A stretch of 64,000 nucleotides of DNA from Thermococcus argininiproducens. Lineage in GTDB: Archaea > Methanobacteriota_B > Thermococci > Thermococcales > Thermococcaceae. Below the pieces are notes generated by a model. The model was given only the letters and a program-made list of their open reading frames with translations, ran no database searches and had not been told where the DNA came from. Shown here in pieces: positions 48,159 to 57,088 of this stretch (its first letter is position 1; each line of letters begins with the position of its first letter). The position numbers and the translations under genes are program-made. The DNA is taken from NCBI RefSeq assembly GCF_023746595.1, contig NZ_CP080572.1:558001-622000 (forward strand), given 5' to 3'.

Positions 48159-48737
48159 ATGTTATACTATGAAGGCCTTAAGATAAAGCTCCATCCACAG
48201 GTTTATGAGCCTGCCGAGGATACGTTTCTCCTAGCAAGAAACCTCAAGGTTAAGGAAGGGGACATTGCCTTGGATGTCGGCACGGGTACTGGAATAATAG
48301 CCCTTTTAATGGCAAGAAAAGCAAGGTTTGTTCTTGGAGTTGATGTTAACCCAATTGCAGTTGAACTGGCGAAGGAAAATGCAAAGATAAATGATATAAC
48401 AAACGTTCAGTTTAAATTAAGCAATCTTTTCGAGAATGTGACTGGAAAATTCGATGTAATCACATTCAATGCTCCCTACCTTCCCGGGGAACCCGAAGAA
48501 CCAATAGACCTTGCCCTTGTTGGTGGAGAAACTGGAAGAGAGGTTTTAGACTCTTTTTTGGAACAATTTGATAGTTATCTCCACGAAAAAGGAGTGGTTC
48601 AGATAGTTCAGTCCTCAATAACAGGTATAGAAGAGACTTTAAGAAAACTAGAATCTAAAGGATTTACCCCAGAAATAACAGCTAAGGATAGGTATTTTTT
48701 CGAAGAAATTGTCGTGATTAGTGCTAAGCGAGCCTAA
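48159..48737 (+). CDS. HemK/Mtq2-type class I methyltransferase (release factor glutamine methyltransferase-like)
   Basis: 192 residues. YEPAEDTFLLARNL is the family N-terminus, LDVGTGTGIIALLMA the SAM site, and ITFNAPYLPGEPEE the catalytic segment. Known: Mtq2/HemK enzymes methylate the Gln of the GGQ motif of release factors and use an NPPY motif; here it is NAPY, a change in a usually invariant position. The remaining motifs are intact, so substrate or activity may differ. Its 3' end overlaps a small minus-strand open frame. Confidence 0.8.
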   Translation: MLYYEGLKIKLHPQVYEPAEDTFLLARNLKVKEGDIALDVGTGTGIIALLMARKARFVLGVDVNPIAVELAKENAKINDITNVQFKLSNLFENVTGKFDVITFNAPYLPGEPEEPIDLALVGGETGREVLDSFLEQFDSYLHEKGVVQIVQSSITGIEETLRKLESKGFTPEITAKDRYFFEEIVVISAKRA

Positions 48738-48864
48738 TTCTTGGGATTTCTTGAATAAATCTCACTTTTGGTTTTGACTCTATATGAGTATCCTCTTCGA
48801 AAAACTCTCTTTCAAAAATCCTCTCACGTGTTTTGATTATGATGGTTGGTTTTAACTTCTGCAT
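48724..48864 (-). CDS. Candidate small protein (46 aa) antisense between the methyltransferase and taw1
   Basis: MQKLKPTIIIKTRERIFERE continues to EIPRIRLA, a basic/acidic sequence of strongly coding-like texture. The same frame stays open for a further 22 or so codons upstream (to about 48933) with VEKYFGERLKYYYGYRTF but no standard start before a TAG. A TATA-like CTTAAATAC on the minus strand lies about 25 bases before the ATG, allowing a leaderless mRNA. Family unknown; it could be the surviving 3' part of a longer gene. Confidence 0.35.
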   Translation of the reverse strand: MQKLKPTIIIKTRERIFEREFFEEDTHIESKPKVRFIQEIPRIRLA

Positions 48865-48987
48865 GAAAGTGCGGTAACCGTAATAGTATTTAAGTCTTTC
48901 GCCGAAATATTTTTCGACGAGAAAATATTCAATACCCTATTGCAAAAATTTTTAAACTCTATCCCGCACCCAGATTAGGTGAGACTA

Positions 48988-49965
48988 ATGGATGTAAAAC
49001 CAAACATGCCTGAGGAGATTGTAAATTTGTTTAAAAAACAGCATTACGCTCTTGTTGGTCATCACAGTTCAGTTAAACTCTGTCATTGGTTAAAGGAGAG
49101 TATAAAACACAATCGTGTTTGCTACAAGCAGAAGTTCTATGGGATAGAATCCCACAGATGTCTTCAGATGACTCCGGTTACAGCCTGGTGTACGCACAAT
49201 TGTATCTTCTGCTGGCGCCCCATGGAAGGATTTTTGGGAATAGAGATGCCAGAACCACTGGACGATCCCGCATTTATTGTGGAAGAGAGTATAAAGGCTC
49301 AAAGAAAACTTCTAAGTGGTTACTGGGGAGTAAAAGATCAAATAAACGTCAAAAAGCTTGAAGAGGCTATGGAGCCAAGGCATGCAGCTATAAGTCTCTC
49401 AGGCGAGCCAATGCTATATCCAATGATAGGGGATCTCGTGGAAGAGTTCCACAAGAGAGGATTCACAACGTTTATAGTGAGCAATGGTACTGAGCCAGAA
49501 GTTCTGGAGAAGATGTTCAAAGAAAACAAACTCCCGAAGCAGCTCTATGTCTCTCTGACGGCCCCCGATGAAGAAACATACCAAAAAGTAAACGTACCCA
49601 TGATTCCAGATGGTTGGGACAGGATAAATAGAACACTTGAACTTATGAGGAATCTGCCTGTGAGAACCGTTATACGGCTCACTCTGGTTAAGGGCGAGAA
49701 CATGCACAATCCAGAAGGCTATGCAAAGCTTATAATGAAAGCAAGACCAATGTTTGTTGAGGCCAAGGCTTACATGTTTGTGGGCTTTTCCAGGAATAGG
49801 CTAACTATAAACAACATGCCAAGTCATGAGGACATAAAGGCATTTGCTGAGGAGCTCGTGAAACACCTTCCTGGGTACCACATAGAGGACGAGTATCCTC
49901 CTAGCAGGGTTGTTCTAATAATGAGAGACGACGTGAGCAAGGCGGATCGGGTTATAAAACATTAA
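48988..49965 (+). CDS. taw1: 4-demethylwyosine synthase, radical SAM (TYW1)
   Basis: 325 residues from ATG 48988 (AGGTGAG 5 bases upstream; GTG 48979 is the alternative). CTHNCIFCWRP is the radical SAM C-x3-C-x2-C motif; earlier CHWLKESIKHNRVCYKQKF with CLQM carries cysteines of a second cluster. AKAYMFVGFSRNRL near residue 255 is characteristic. Known: Taw1 builds the tricyclic base of tRNA-Phe position 37 from m1G and pyruvate. A TATA box (TTTTTAAAC, about 48951-48959) precedes it. Monocistronic. Confidence 0.95.
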   Translation: MDVKPNMPEEIVNLFKKQHYALVGHHSSVKLCHWLKESIKHNRVCYKQKFYGIESHRCLQMTPVTAWCTHNCIFCWRPMEGFLGIEMPEPLDDPAFIVEESIKAQRKLLSGYWGVKDQINVKKLEEAMEPRHAAISLSGEPMLYPMIGDLVEEFHKRGFTTFIVSNGTEPEVLEKMFKENKLPKQLYVSLTAPDEETYQKVNVPMIPDGWDRINRTLELMRNLPVRTVIRLTLVKGENMHNPEGYAKLIMKARPMFVEAKAYMFVGFSRNRLTINNMPSHEDIKAFAEELVKHLPGYHIEDEYPPSRVVLIMRDDVSKADRVIKH

Positions 49966-50050
49966 CTCTTTTCCGCAACCTTTATTTGTTTTGACTGCGT
50001 AACATTTAATTAGGTAAATTAGTAAAAAACTTAGTTTAGAGGTGCCGGGA

Positions 50051-52309
50051 ATGAAAAGAATATTTTCGCTAATTTTAATCCTGCTAATAGTGATTCCTTA
50101 TGCTGGAGCACTCCCCATTTTAGACGCTTCCACGAGGTTTCTAATTGAGGGCGAGGATTACATGGATGGTACTCAAGAGATAAGTTTATCCTTAATGGCC
50201 TTGCTCTCGAGCTATTCTATCGCTGAGAATCTTACCAAAGAAAATATCGCGAGTTTTGTGGATGAGCTATTGAAGAGACAAAATGAGGATGGAGGATGGG
50301 GATATTACGAGGGAAGTGTGAGTAATGTTGTGGACACTTCTTATGCAGTTATAGCGTTAAAACGAGCAGCAGACTTTTATGCTTCTACTGGAGAATCCTA
50401 TTATGATGTCTCAAGTGCCCTTAGGAAAGGGCTGAGTTTTCTAGTAAGGTCCTACACCATGAATGGATGGGGCTACATACCAAACACACTGCCAGAGTTC
50501 TATCCAACCCTTATGGCAGTTTGGGCGTTGGGTGAGAATGGATATACGGAAAAGAGCAGATATGTGGAGGGAGCAATAACATACTTGGAGTCGGCCGAGA
50601 GGATGGAGATAAGTGAAGCGAAGGCCGTTGGACTAAAGATCCTTGCCTATAAGAGTGTTGGTTATCAAATACCTGAATCCCTCATTGAAAAAGCATGGGA
50701 GCTCGTAAATTCTGACGCTATTACCATAGATGAGAGAGCCCTGCTTACCTATGTGCTTACCACTCATGAAGGATTGACTTTTGAAGTTGCCAAACTCCTC
50801 AGCAGGCTAGAAGACCTAGCAGAGAGCAATGAAACCTTGATTTATTGGGCCAACGTTCCAGAAGAGTGGACAAACAGGGAGGTATTCGTGGCTTCAGCAT
50901 TTGCGGTCATGAGTTTTGCAACAGCCAATGCTCTCGGAGGAGTAGGGGGCATCATTTCAATAGAAGACTCCTGTTCTGCCCTTGAAAAAGTCCAGAATCC
51001 AGATGGAGGATGGGGGTACAGAGCAGGCTATAGCTCTGATGATAGAACCACTTATTACGTTTTAAAGGCATTGAAGAGGTGCTACTTTAAAGATGAAGTC
51101 ATTGAGAAGGGCCTAGAATGGGTTGAAAGCAGACTCCCTGAGAACATGGAAAAAGTTTCTAAAGAAGGACGATTAAACTCTGCTTACATTTACAACCTCC
51201 TCACGCTTCTAGAGTTTAACATGCTCAATGAAACTGAGAAACAAACCCATATCTCATTTATAAAGAGCTTGAGTGAGGATGGGAAATGGAAGACGGTACT
51301 TGGGCCACAACCATACGATACAGCTCTTGCTATAAAGGCTCTCCTAGCATTGGGGGTTGATCCAAGTGATGAGGACATAGTAAAAGCAAAAGAGTGGCTC
51401 CTCTCACTACCAACAGATGGATGGGGCCTTCGCATACAGATTGCCGTTCCATTTAGGGTCCGTTATATCATGCCCACAGTTCCCACAACTTTAGAGGTTC
51501 TTGAGGCTCTCACTCCACTGGTCACTAAAGAAGATGTTGAAAGGCACTTGACATGGCTTATGGAGCAGAAAATCGAAGATGATGGATGGCCTGTTGTTAA
51601 GGAGATTTATATTAGAGACATCCTGATGTATTTAGGGGTCCCATCAGTTGAACTCACAATACGGGCCACTAAAGTCCTATACGACTTTGGCATAGACTAC
51701 CGTGCTGAGACGTTTAACTGGCTTTTGGATCACCGCAGCGATGGTTTATGGGGAACAACTTTAACAGAATCCGCCCTTGCAGTACTCTTCTTCTCTGAAA
51801 TGGGGAATGTATTAATTAAGCCCCTCAATTTATATCAAGTCCTCAAGCAGATTCCCGAGAAGAACTTTACGATCCTTTACACTTCTGGTTATAACTCCAC
51901 TGCAGTTTCACTTGGAGAAGCCCTCAGTGGAGTATTTGAAAAGAGCTTTGAGATTAAGCCCTTTGAAGAGTTTGGGGATTCCAACTACATCGTAGTCTCA
52001 GACTTCAATACGTTTAATATACTCCAGTACAACCCGTACATTAAGGTAAAGAGCGATGATATGTATGTCTATCTTGATGATGCGAGCTATCCAATAAATG
52101 ACACGGTAATTTTAATTCCAGGAAAAACCAGCGAGGGATACCTACTGTTTGTACTCTCATCTAAAGGTGCAGAGGATATTGTGAGCACGTTCTTCAGTTC
52201 CACGATAATCAAGTACCTCAATGGAGCCGCCTGTGTAATAACGCATGAGGACAAGAACCATAACGGGGTAGTGGAGTTTGATGAATTGAACATCGAGCTT
52301 GTGGGGTGA
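50051..52309 (+). CDS. Secreted alpha/alpha-toroid protein with C-terminal EF-hand-like loop
   Basis: 752 residues from ATG 50051. Signal peptide (RIFSLILILLIVIPYAGALP). The body has repeated G-W or D-G-x-W units like terpene-cyclase/prenyltransferase repeats: NEDGGWGYYEGS, NGWGYIPNTLP, NPDGGWGYRAGYSS, DGKWKTVLGP, DGWGLRIQIAV, DDGWPVV and SDGLWGTTLTESA. The tail EDKNHNGVVEFDELN matches an EF-hand/dockerin calcium loop. Known: extracellular toroids bind or process polysaccharides or proteins; the function here is unknown. It lies directly upstream of cetZ (7-base gap) and probably heads the surface-structure operon. Confidence 0.75.
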   Translation: MKRIFSLILILLIVIPYAGALPILDASTRFLIEGEDYMDGTQEISLSLMALLSSYSIAENLTKENIASFVDELLKRQNEDGGWGYYEGSVSNVVDTSYAVIALKRAADFYASTGESYYDVSSALRKGLSFLVRSYTMNGWGYIPNTLPEFYPTLMAVWALGENGYTEKSRYVEGAITYLESAERMEISEAKAVGLKILAYKSVGYQIPESLIEKAWELVNSDAITIDERALLTYVLTTHEGLTFEVAKLLSRLEDLAESNETLIYWANVPEEWTNREVFVASAFAVMSFATANALGGVGGIISIEDSCSALEKVQNPDGGWGYRAGYSSDDRTTYYVLKALKRCYFKDEVIEKGLEWVESRLPENMEKVSKEGRLNSAYIYNLLTLLEFNMLNETEKQTHISFIKSLSEDGKWKTVLGPQPYDTALAIKALLALGVDPSDEDIVKAKEWLLSLPTDGWGLRIQIAVPFRVRYIMPTVPTTLEVLEALTPLVTKEDVERHLTWLMEQKIEDDGWPVVKEIYIRDILMYLGVPSVELTIRATKVLYDFGIDYRAETFNWLLDHRSDGLWGTTLTESALAVLFFSEMGNVLIKPLNLYQVLKQIPEKNFTILYTSGYNSTAVSLGEALSGVFEKSFEIKPFEEFGDSNYIVVSDFNTFNILQYNPYIKVKSDDMYVYLDDASYPINDTVILIPGKTSEGYLLFVLSSKGAEDIVSTFFSSTIIKYLNGAACVITHEDKNHNGVVEFDELNIELVG

Positions 52310-52316
52310 AATTACT

Positions 52317-53420
52317 TTGAGGGCTTTAATCATTGGAGTAGGCCAGTGTGGGACAAAGATAGCGGATTTGTTCGCCTTAGTGGACTTTGAGGCACTGGCC
52401 ATAAACACCTCAAAGAGTGACCTTGATTACCTAAAGCATATTCCTAGGGAACGGCGTATACTCATAGGCGAGAGCCTAACTGGAGGAAAGGGAGTAAATG
52501 CAAACCCAGTACTCGGAAGAGAGGCAATGAAAAGAGATCTTTCAATGATAATGAAGAAGATAAACTCGATGGTAGGTTACAGCGACGTTGATATCTTTTT
52601 CCTCACTTTTGGTTTTGGTGGTGGAACAGGGGCTGGAGGAGCTCCAGTTTTGGCTGAAGCACTGAAAGAAGAATATCCGGATTCACTCGTCGTTGCAATT
52701 GGAGCACTCCCATTAAAGGAAGAAGGGATAAGACCAACAATAAATGCTGCAATAACAATAGACAAGCTTTCCAAAGTAGCCGATTCAATAATAGCCATAG
52801 ATAACAACAAACTTAAGGAGAGTGGCGAGGACATAACACGGGCCTATGAGAAAATAAACCATACGATAGTTGAGCGCATAGCATCCCTTCTGGCATTAAT
52901 AGACATTCCCGGAGAGCAAACACTCGATTCCAGCGATCTGAAGTTCGTACTTAATGCTTTTGGAAGCTTCGCTACTGTAGGTTATGCAAAGGCTGAAGCA
53001 AATAAAGTTAGGAATCTCTCCCGGCTTATCTTAAAGTCATTTGAGAACGAGGGGCTTTATCTCGAAGCAAATATAGAGTCTGCCCTTTATGGGTTAGTAG
53101 CAATCCACGGGCCTCCTGAGCTTTTAAAAGCTAGAGACATATTTGAGGCTCTCAGTTACCTAACCAAAAAGATTAAAGGAAAGCAGATTTTCCGCGGCTT
53201 TTATCCAGATCCAAGGGAAAAGGAGATAGAAGTTGTCACTCTCTTAACAGGGATTTATGAGAGTAAAAGCATTGAGGACATAGTGATAATCGCTAAACAA
53301 TATGCTCAGTCATTCATAAAAGCGAAAGAAGAGGCCGAAACAAAGAAAAAAGAACTTTTGACAGGTCTACCGGATTTTGATGACATTTATCCGGGTGAGA
53401 TTAATGAAAGACTCGATTGA
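52317..53420 (+). CDS. cetZ: CetZ-like tubulin/FtsZ superfamily GTPase
   Basis: 367 residues from TTG 52317, with GGGGTGA 7 bases upstream. RALIIGVGQCGTKIADLFAL starts the GTPase; TFGFGGGTGAGGAP is the tubulin-signature glycine loop; KGVNANPVLG and LDIP/LIDIPGEQTLDSSDL follow. The C-terminal region ends in an acidic tail (LPDFDDIYPGEIN). Known: CetZ proteins control cell shape and motility-structure positioning in haloarchaea; Thermococcales members are unstudied to my knowledge. Inferred: it organises assembly or localisation of the pilin-type products encoded next to it. Confidence 0.85.
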   Translation: MRALIIGVGQCGTKIADLFALVDFEALAINTSKSDLDYLKHIPRERRILIGESLTGGKGVNANPVLGREAMKRDLSMIMKKINSMVGYSDVDIFFLTFGFGGGTGAGGAPVLAEALKEEYPDSLVVAIGALPLKEEGIRPTINAAITIDKLSKVADSIIAIDNNKLKESGEDITRAYEKINHTIVERIASLLALIDIPGEQTLDSSDLKFVLNAFGSFATVGYAKAEANKVRNLSRLILKSFENEGLYLEANIESALYGLVAIHGPPELLKARDIFEALSYLTKKIKGKQIFRGFYPDPREKEIEVVTLLTGIYESKSIEDIVIIAKQYAQSFIKAKEEAETKKKELLTGLPDFDDIYPGEINERLD

Positions 53421-54021
53421 TGTTGCCCTGGAGCTGAAGGAAAAGGAAGTCTACTCCCACATAGCCCACGAAAGCGCAGAGGACATGATTAGAATAATCT
53501 CTTCTATAGATGCTGAAAGAGCAAAAAACAGGGGAGAGATAATTCATTATGAAGATGACTGGGATGATTTGATGAGACAGAGAGTGGCCAAAGGAAAAAG
53601 ACACACTGCATTTGATTTCTACAATCCTGCTCTCCTCACGATATGGGAAAACAAAGTAAGAGGTATGAAAAAGGTTAAAAACGTATTTAAACTTGGGTTA
53701 GTGCTTTTAGGCATTTTTCTGGTAGCAGGAATAACAGCCACGATTATCTATGGCGAATTATGGGTTTTAATTCCTTTGAGCCTCATTCCGATGGTGATAT
53801 TTCTGCTGGACTATAAAAAGAACGCCCTTGATCTCGGTTACTACCAGCTTACCCAGCTTTTTATTGAAGAACTTAAAGAACTCCTAAAGAAATATGAACT
53901 TGACCCCGAACGGTACAAATTCAAAATATTTAATCATGATTATTTCGGAGTTTTAACGAAAAAAATTGGCACCAATGTTTTTGCAATGGTAAAGAAAGAT
54001 GAAACGGATGGAAAGCGTTAA
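53404..54021 (+). CDS. Membrane protein coupled to CetZ
   Basis: 205 residues from ATG 53404 (GGTGAG 4 bases upstream), overlapping cetZ by 17 bases. A long cytoplasmic N-terminal part (HIAHESAEDMIRIISSIDAE, then acidic HYEDDWDDLMRQR), two membrane helices (FKLGLVLLGIFLVAGITATI and WVLIPLSLIPMVIFLL) and a helical C-terminal cytoplasmic part (QLFIEELKELLKKYELDPER). No family is recognised. Its coupling with CetZ suggests a membrane anchor or adaptor for the GTPase, which is inference. Confidence 0.6.
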   Translation: MKDSIDVALELKEKEVYSHIAHESAEDMIRIISSIDAERAKNRGEIIHYEDDWDDLMRQRVAKGKRHTAFDFYNPALLTIWENKVRGMKKVKNVFKLGLVLLGIFLVAGITATIIYGELWVLIPLSLIPMVIFLLDYKKNALDLGYYQLTQLFIEELKELLKKYELDPERYKFKIFNHDYFGVLTKKIGTNVFAMVKKDETDGKR

Positions 54022-54060
54022 ATAATTTGTTGACGTGTTATTATTAGTATGGTGAGAGAG

Positions 54061-54765
54061 ATGAAAAAAGGACAGATATCGCTGGAGTTCCTATTCATAT
54101 TTATATTGTTCCTCGTACTCTTGACTTTCTCGATTAGAAATATTACCTTCTCCAGCGAGCATTCTGCAGATATGTTGAGAATTCAGGTTAGTGAAGAGGC
54201 GAAGTTGTTTGCAAACACGGTTTCCAATGCTATATCTCAGGTTTATGCGCAAGGACCAGGTGCAAAAACCACCGAATACTTCACTTTTAGGTATCTAAAT
54301 GATGAGTATTTTCTTAAGAAGGCCTTTGCAATGAATAACAAGCCCTACATTGTTGTGGGTTATCAAAATGGGACCTATGTAACAATACTCGAGTTTAACG
54401 AGACAATTATCTTTACTTCTTATGACACGGGTACAGATACCCTCTCGGCGAATATGGTGCCCATTCAAAGTGAAACGGATGCATTGAAAAAGAACTTCTT
54501 CCTTGCCGGTTCCCTCTACCGGAGAGACCTCAGCAATGCTAGCATTTATAGTGTGGTGGGAATTGGTGTGGAGTATAATGGGACTACGTATTCCCCCTCT
54601 ATCTTAAACCTCAATATAACTCCATATAACGGGATACTGCTTTTCCCAGAAGTTAGCCCTACCACGTTAAAGATAGTTGTTGAATGGAATCCGGATAGGA
54701 ATGAGAGCTGGATTTTCAACTCTACTGCCCAGGAGCTTAGGATAAACCTTAACGTCGGTGGTTAG
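54061..54765 (+). CDS. Pilin-like protein with class III signal peptide
   Basis: 234 residues from ATG 54061. MKKGQISLEFLFIFILFLVL has the archaeal prepilin pattern: basic residues, Gly-Gln cleavage site, Glu at +5, then a hydrophobic core. The rest is beta-rich with Asn-x-Ser/Thr sites. Known: such precursors are cut by an archaeal prepilin peptidase and assembled through their N-terminal helix. First of the six consecutive pilin-type genes. Function in the filament (major or minor) is not evident. Confidence 0.8.
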   Translation: MKKGQISLEFLFIFILFLVLLTFSIRNITFSSEHSADMLRIQVSEEAKLFANTVSNAISQVYAQGPGAKTTEYFTFRYLNDEYFLKKAFAMNNKPYIVVGYQNGTYVTILEFNETIIFTSYDTGTDTLSANMVPIQSETDALKKNFFLAGSLYRRDLSNASIYSVVGIGVEYNGTTYSPSILNLNITPYNGILLFPEVSPTTLKIVVEWNPDRNESWIFNSTAQELRINLNVGG

Positions 54766-54766
54766 T

Positions 54767-55189
54767 ATGAGAGGACAGTTAAGCTTGGATCTGCTTTTCG
54801 CTTTTGTACTTGTTACTCTTACGATGTTAAACCTGATTTATCTAGCCAATAATGAGATGGCCCATGCAGAGAGTTTTGATGCAATGGCAAAGGTGAGAGT
54901 TTTTTCAGCTGAAATAGTCGACCATACGGCCAAAGTTTATGCCGTGGGGGAAGGATACAGACTGAAGGAGGAAACTCCTCAAATAAGTGGAGCCACTTTT
55001 CGCATCACTTTTAATGGAGTTGCGAACAAAATAATAGTCAACGTGACAGTGGATGGGAAGAGTTATTGGATAGTTAAGAACTCCACGGTTCCTGTGACTA
55101 ATGCTTCAATAGTGGTTAACAGTGGAGAGAGTTTTTGGATAACTACTGTAAGGATAGGTGAGATGCTTTATGCGAATATCACGGAGTAA
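54767..55189 (+). CDS. Pilin-like protein with class III signal peptide
   Basis: 140 residues from ATG 54767, one base after the previous stop. MRGQLSLDLLFAFVLVTLTM shows the same cleavage pattern (Arg-Gly then Gln, Asp at +5). The C-terminal part is a compact beta domain (ISGATFRITFNGVANKIIVN). Size suits a minor pilin. Confidence 0.8.
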   Translation: MRGQLSLDLLFAFVLVTLTMLNLIYLANNEMAHAESFDAMAKVRVFSAEIVDHTAKVYAVGEGYRLKEETPQISGATFRITFNGVANKIIVNVTVDGKSYWIVKNSTVPVTNASIVVNSGESFWITTVRIGEMLYANITE

Positions 55190-55649
55190 GGGGCAAACGG
55201 CCATTGAGATGATATTCATACTAGGCATACTTTTCATCGGGTTAATCATGATTGTCCCCTCTTACACGGATAATAATACAAATATAATGATAGTGAGCTA
55301 TGTGAGGAGTTCCCTTTCAAAGGCCATTGACTACCTGAACACGGGAGTTATGACTGACGATGAGCCCTATAAAAGCACACTAAATCCATTATTATCACAG
55401 ATCACAGAAAATCCACACTTATCTATTAAAAATTTCACCTCAGAGGAGAGCATAAGTGAAGTCAACATAACAATACTGATTTCAACTCCATATTTATCTA
55501 TCCAGAACCTTAATGCTAGCATTGTTTCAAACCTCACGGAGTTTCTTGAAAAAGATCTCGTGGAAAACTATCGTTTTACAAACAATACTGGGATTTTGAG
55601 GTATGGTGGGAAGAGAGTAAACATAGAAATTGATGTGGTGAGAGGATGA
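55170..55649 (+). CDS. Pilin-like protein with class III signal peptide
   Basis: 159 residues from ATG 55170, overlapping the previous gene by 20 bases. SRSKGQTAIEMIFILGILFI has a Lys-Gly-Gln site with Glu at +5. The remaining sequence has several N-x-T sites (NNTNIM, NFTSEE, NITILI) and predicted beta content. A minor-pilin role is inferred. Confidence 0.8.
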   Translation: MRISRSKGQTAIEMIFILGILFIGLIMIVPSYTDNNTNIMIVSYVRSSLSKAIDYLNTGVMTDDEPYKSTLNPLLSQITENPHLSIKNFTSEESISEVNITILISTPYLSIQNLNASIVSNLTEFLEKDLVENYRFTNNTGILRYGGKRVNIEIDVVRG

Positions 55650-57088
55650 GAAGAAAGGGACAATTACTTTCAATAGATGCTTTACTTTCACTGGTCATTG
55701 TTGTCATGGTTGTGGGGGTAGTTATGAATACCAATGATATGATAAAGGCTGAGATAACAGGCCTTTTAGACTGGTATGATAGGGCAAACATTGCCAATAA
55801 CATGCTTGATGTTTTAACTAAAAACCCCGGCTATCCTGAGAACTGGGAAGAGAATGTGAGTAATGTTAAAGTGGTGGGATTGAGAGATGCTGATTATCCA
55901 TTTGCCTTAGACTATGAAAAAATAGAGGCCTTAAACACTTCTATAAATGGTGCATTTATACAAAACAGCTATCTTTTGAAGCTAAGTAGAGCTCACGATT
56001 TTGAAATTGAGGTTTATATAACAAAAAGAGACGTCAATGCTAGTGGACGATTTCCAAAAGGAGAGGAAAATATAGTATTTGAGGCTAATCCAGGGGTGAA
56101 CCTAGATATAAATGGAAGTTCTCCTAGTGGGATATTTCAAGTTGAATGGATAGAGATAACAAAAAACAATGGATCGGTATATAGAAACGAGCAAATATGT
56201 ACTTCTCTAAAAAGTGGTAACAATGTGGATTTAGAAAACAATGATGTGCTTGAATTTAAAGTTTCAGAGGACATAACAATCACTGGAATAAGAGGCGAGG
56301 TAATAGGGCCCTATTTGATCCCTGCAGGTTCAATAGTTACAATAAATGTGCTTATAACCCAGTCTCAAGGATTTCAAATAAACTATGGAGGTGGGAGCTG
56401 TCCTTACCTCTTCAAGGTAGCTGGACAAGGAAACGTGAAAATCTCAGTGGATTATGTAGATTATGGGAATTGGAACTTGACTTCCCGTGTTACTCATTTT
56501 TCAAACCTTACGGAGCCTACGTACATGTTTGCTGTAATTAATGGATCACTATACACAGATGAAAGTGTGATAAATGCATCAAAGGCTCGTTCACCATGGA
56601 TACAATATGAAAGAAGAGACTTTGTAATTAAAAAGGAGATTTACAATAAAACCATTAAAGTTGGAACTACTAAAAAAGTGTTGGTTTCTGGGAGACTTGT
56701 TGAAAATATTCCTGCTCACTTTTATTTAGAGCTTCAAGTTTCGGGCACTGGAAATGCGACATTTGTTGTTGTGGATGATGTTCAAGTTAGAGGTCTTTTT
56801 ATAGAGAAAACATCTCAGGACTCTGCCCTCAAAGCTGTACTCTTTTGGAGAGAAGATGGACAGAACATAACAAAGTTTTACACAGGGAATACCACTAGTG
56901 TAAAGATACTTTGGGGCGATTTATTTGAAGAATTACCATCAGAGTACATGTCAAAGATTGTTGAGCTGTGGATATATGAGAATAACTTCTCGGATCTCAT
57001 TCTCGAGGATAAAGGTGATTTAGGCCTTCTGTTAGATCCCATTTTTGAACAAGGAAGGATAAAACTATGGGTGTGGGATGACAGATGA
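55646..57088 (+). CDS. Large pilin-like surface protein
   Basis: 480 residues, overlapping the previous gene by 4 bases (ATGAG). MRRKGQLLSIDALLSLVIVV is a class III-like leader with Asp at +6, followed by a large beta-rich extracellular part including GIFQVEWIEITKNNGSVYRN and ITGIRGEVIGPYLIPAGSIV. It contains few Cys. Size is well above normal pilins. Inferred: an adhesin-like minor subunit. No family beyond the leader is recognised. Confidence 0.65.
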   Translation: MRRKGQLLSIDALLSLVIVVMVVGVVMNTNDMIKAEITGLLDWYDRANIANNMLDVLTKNPGYPENWEENVSNVKVVGLRDADYPFALDYEKIEALNTSINGAFIQNSYLLKLSRAHDFEIEVYITKRDVNASGRFPKGEENIVFEANPGVNLDINGSSPSGIFQVEWIEITKNNGSVYRNEQICTSLKSGNNVDLENNDVLEFKVSEDITITGIRGEVIGPYLIPAGSIVTINVLITQSQGFQINYGGGSCPYLFKVAGQGNVKISVDYVDYGNWNLTSRVTHFSNLTEPTYMFAVINGSLYTDESVINASKARSPWIQYERRDFVIKKEIYNKTIKVGTTKKVLVSGRLVENIPAHFYLELQVSGTGNATFVVVDDVQVRGLFIEKTSQDSALKAVLFWREDGQNITKFYTGNTTSVKILWGDLFEELPSEYMSKIVELWIYENNFSDLILEDKGDLGLLLDPIFEQGRIKLWVWDDR

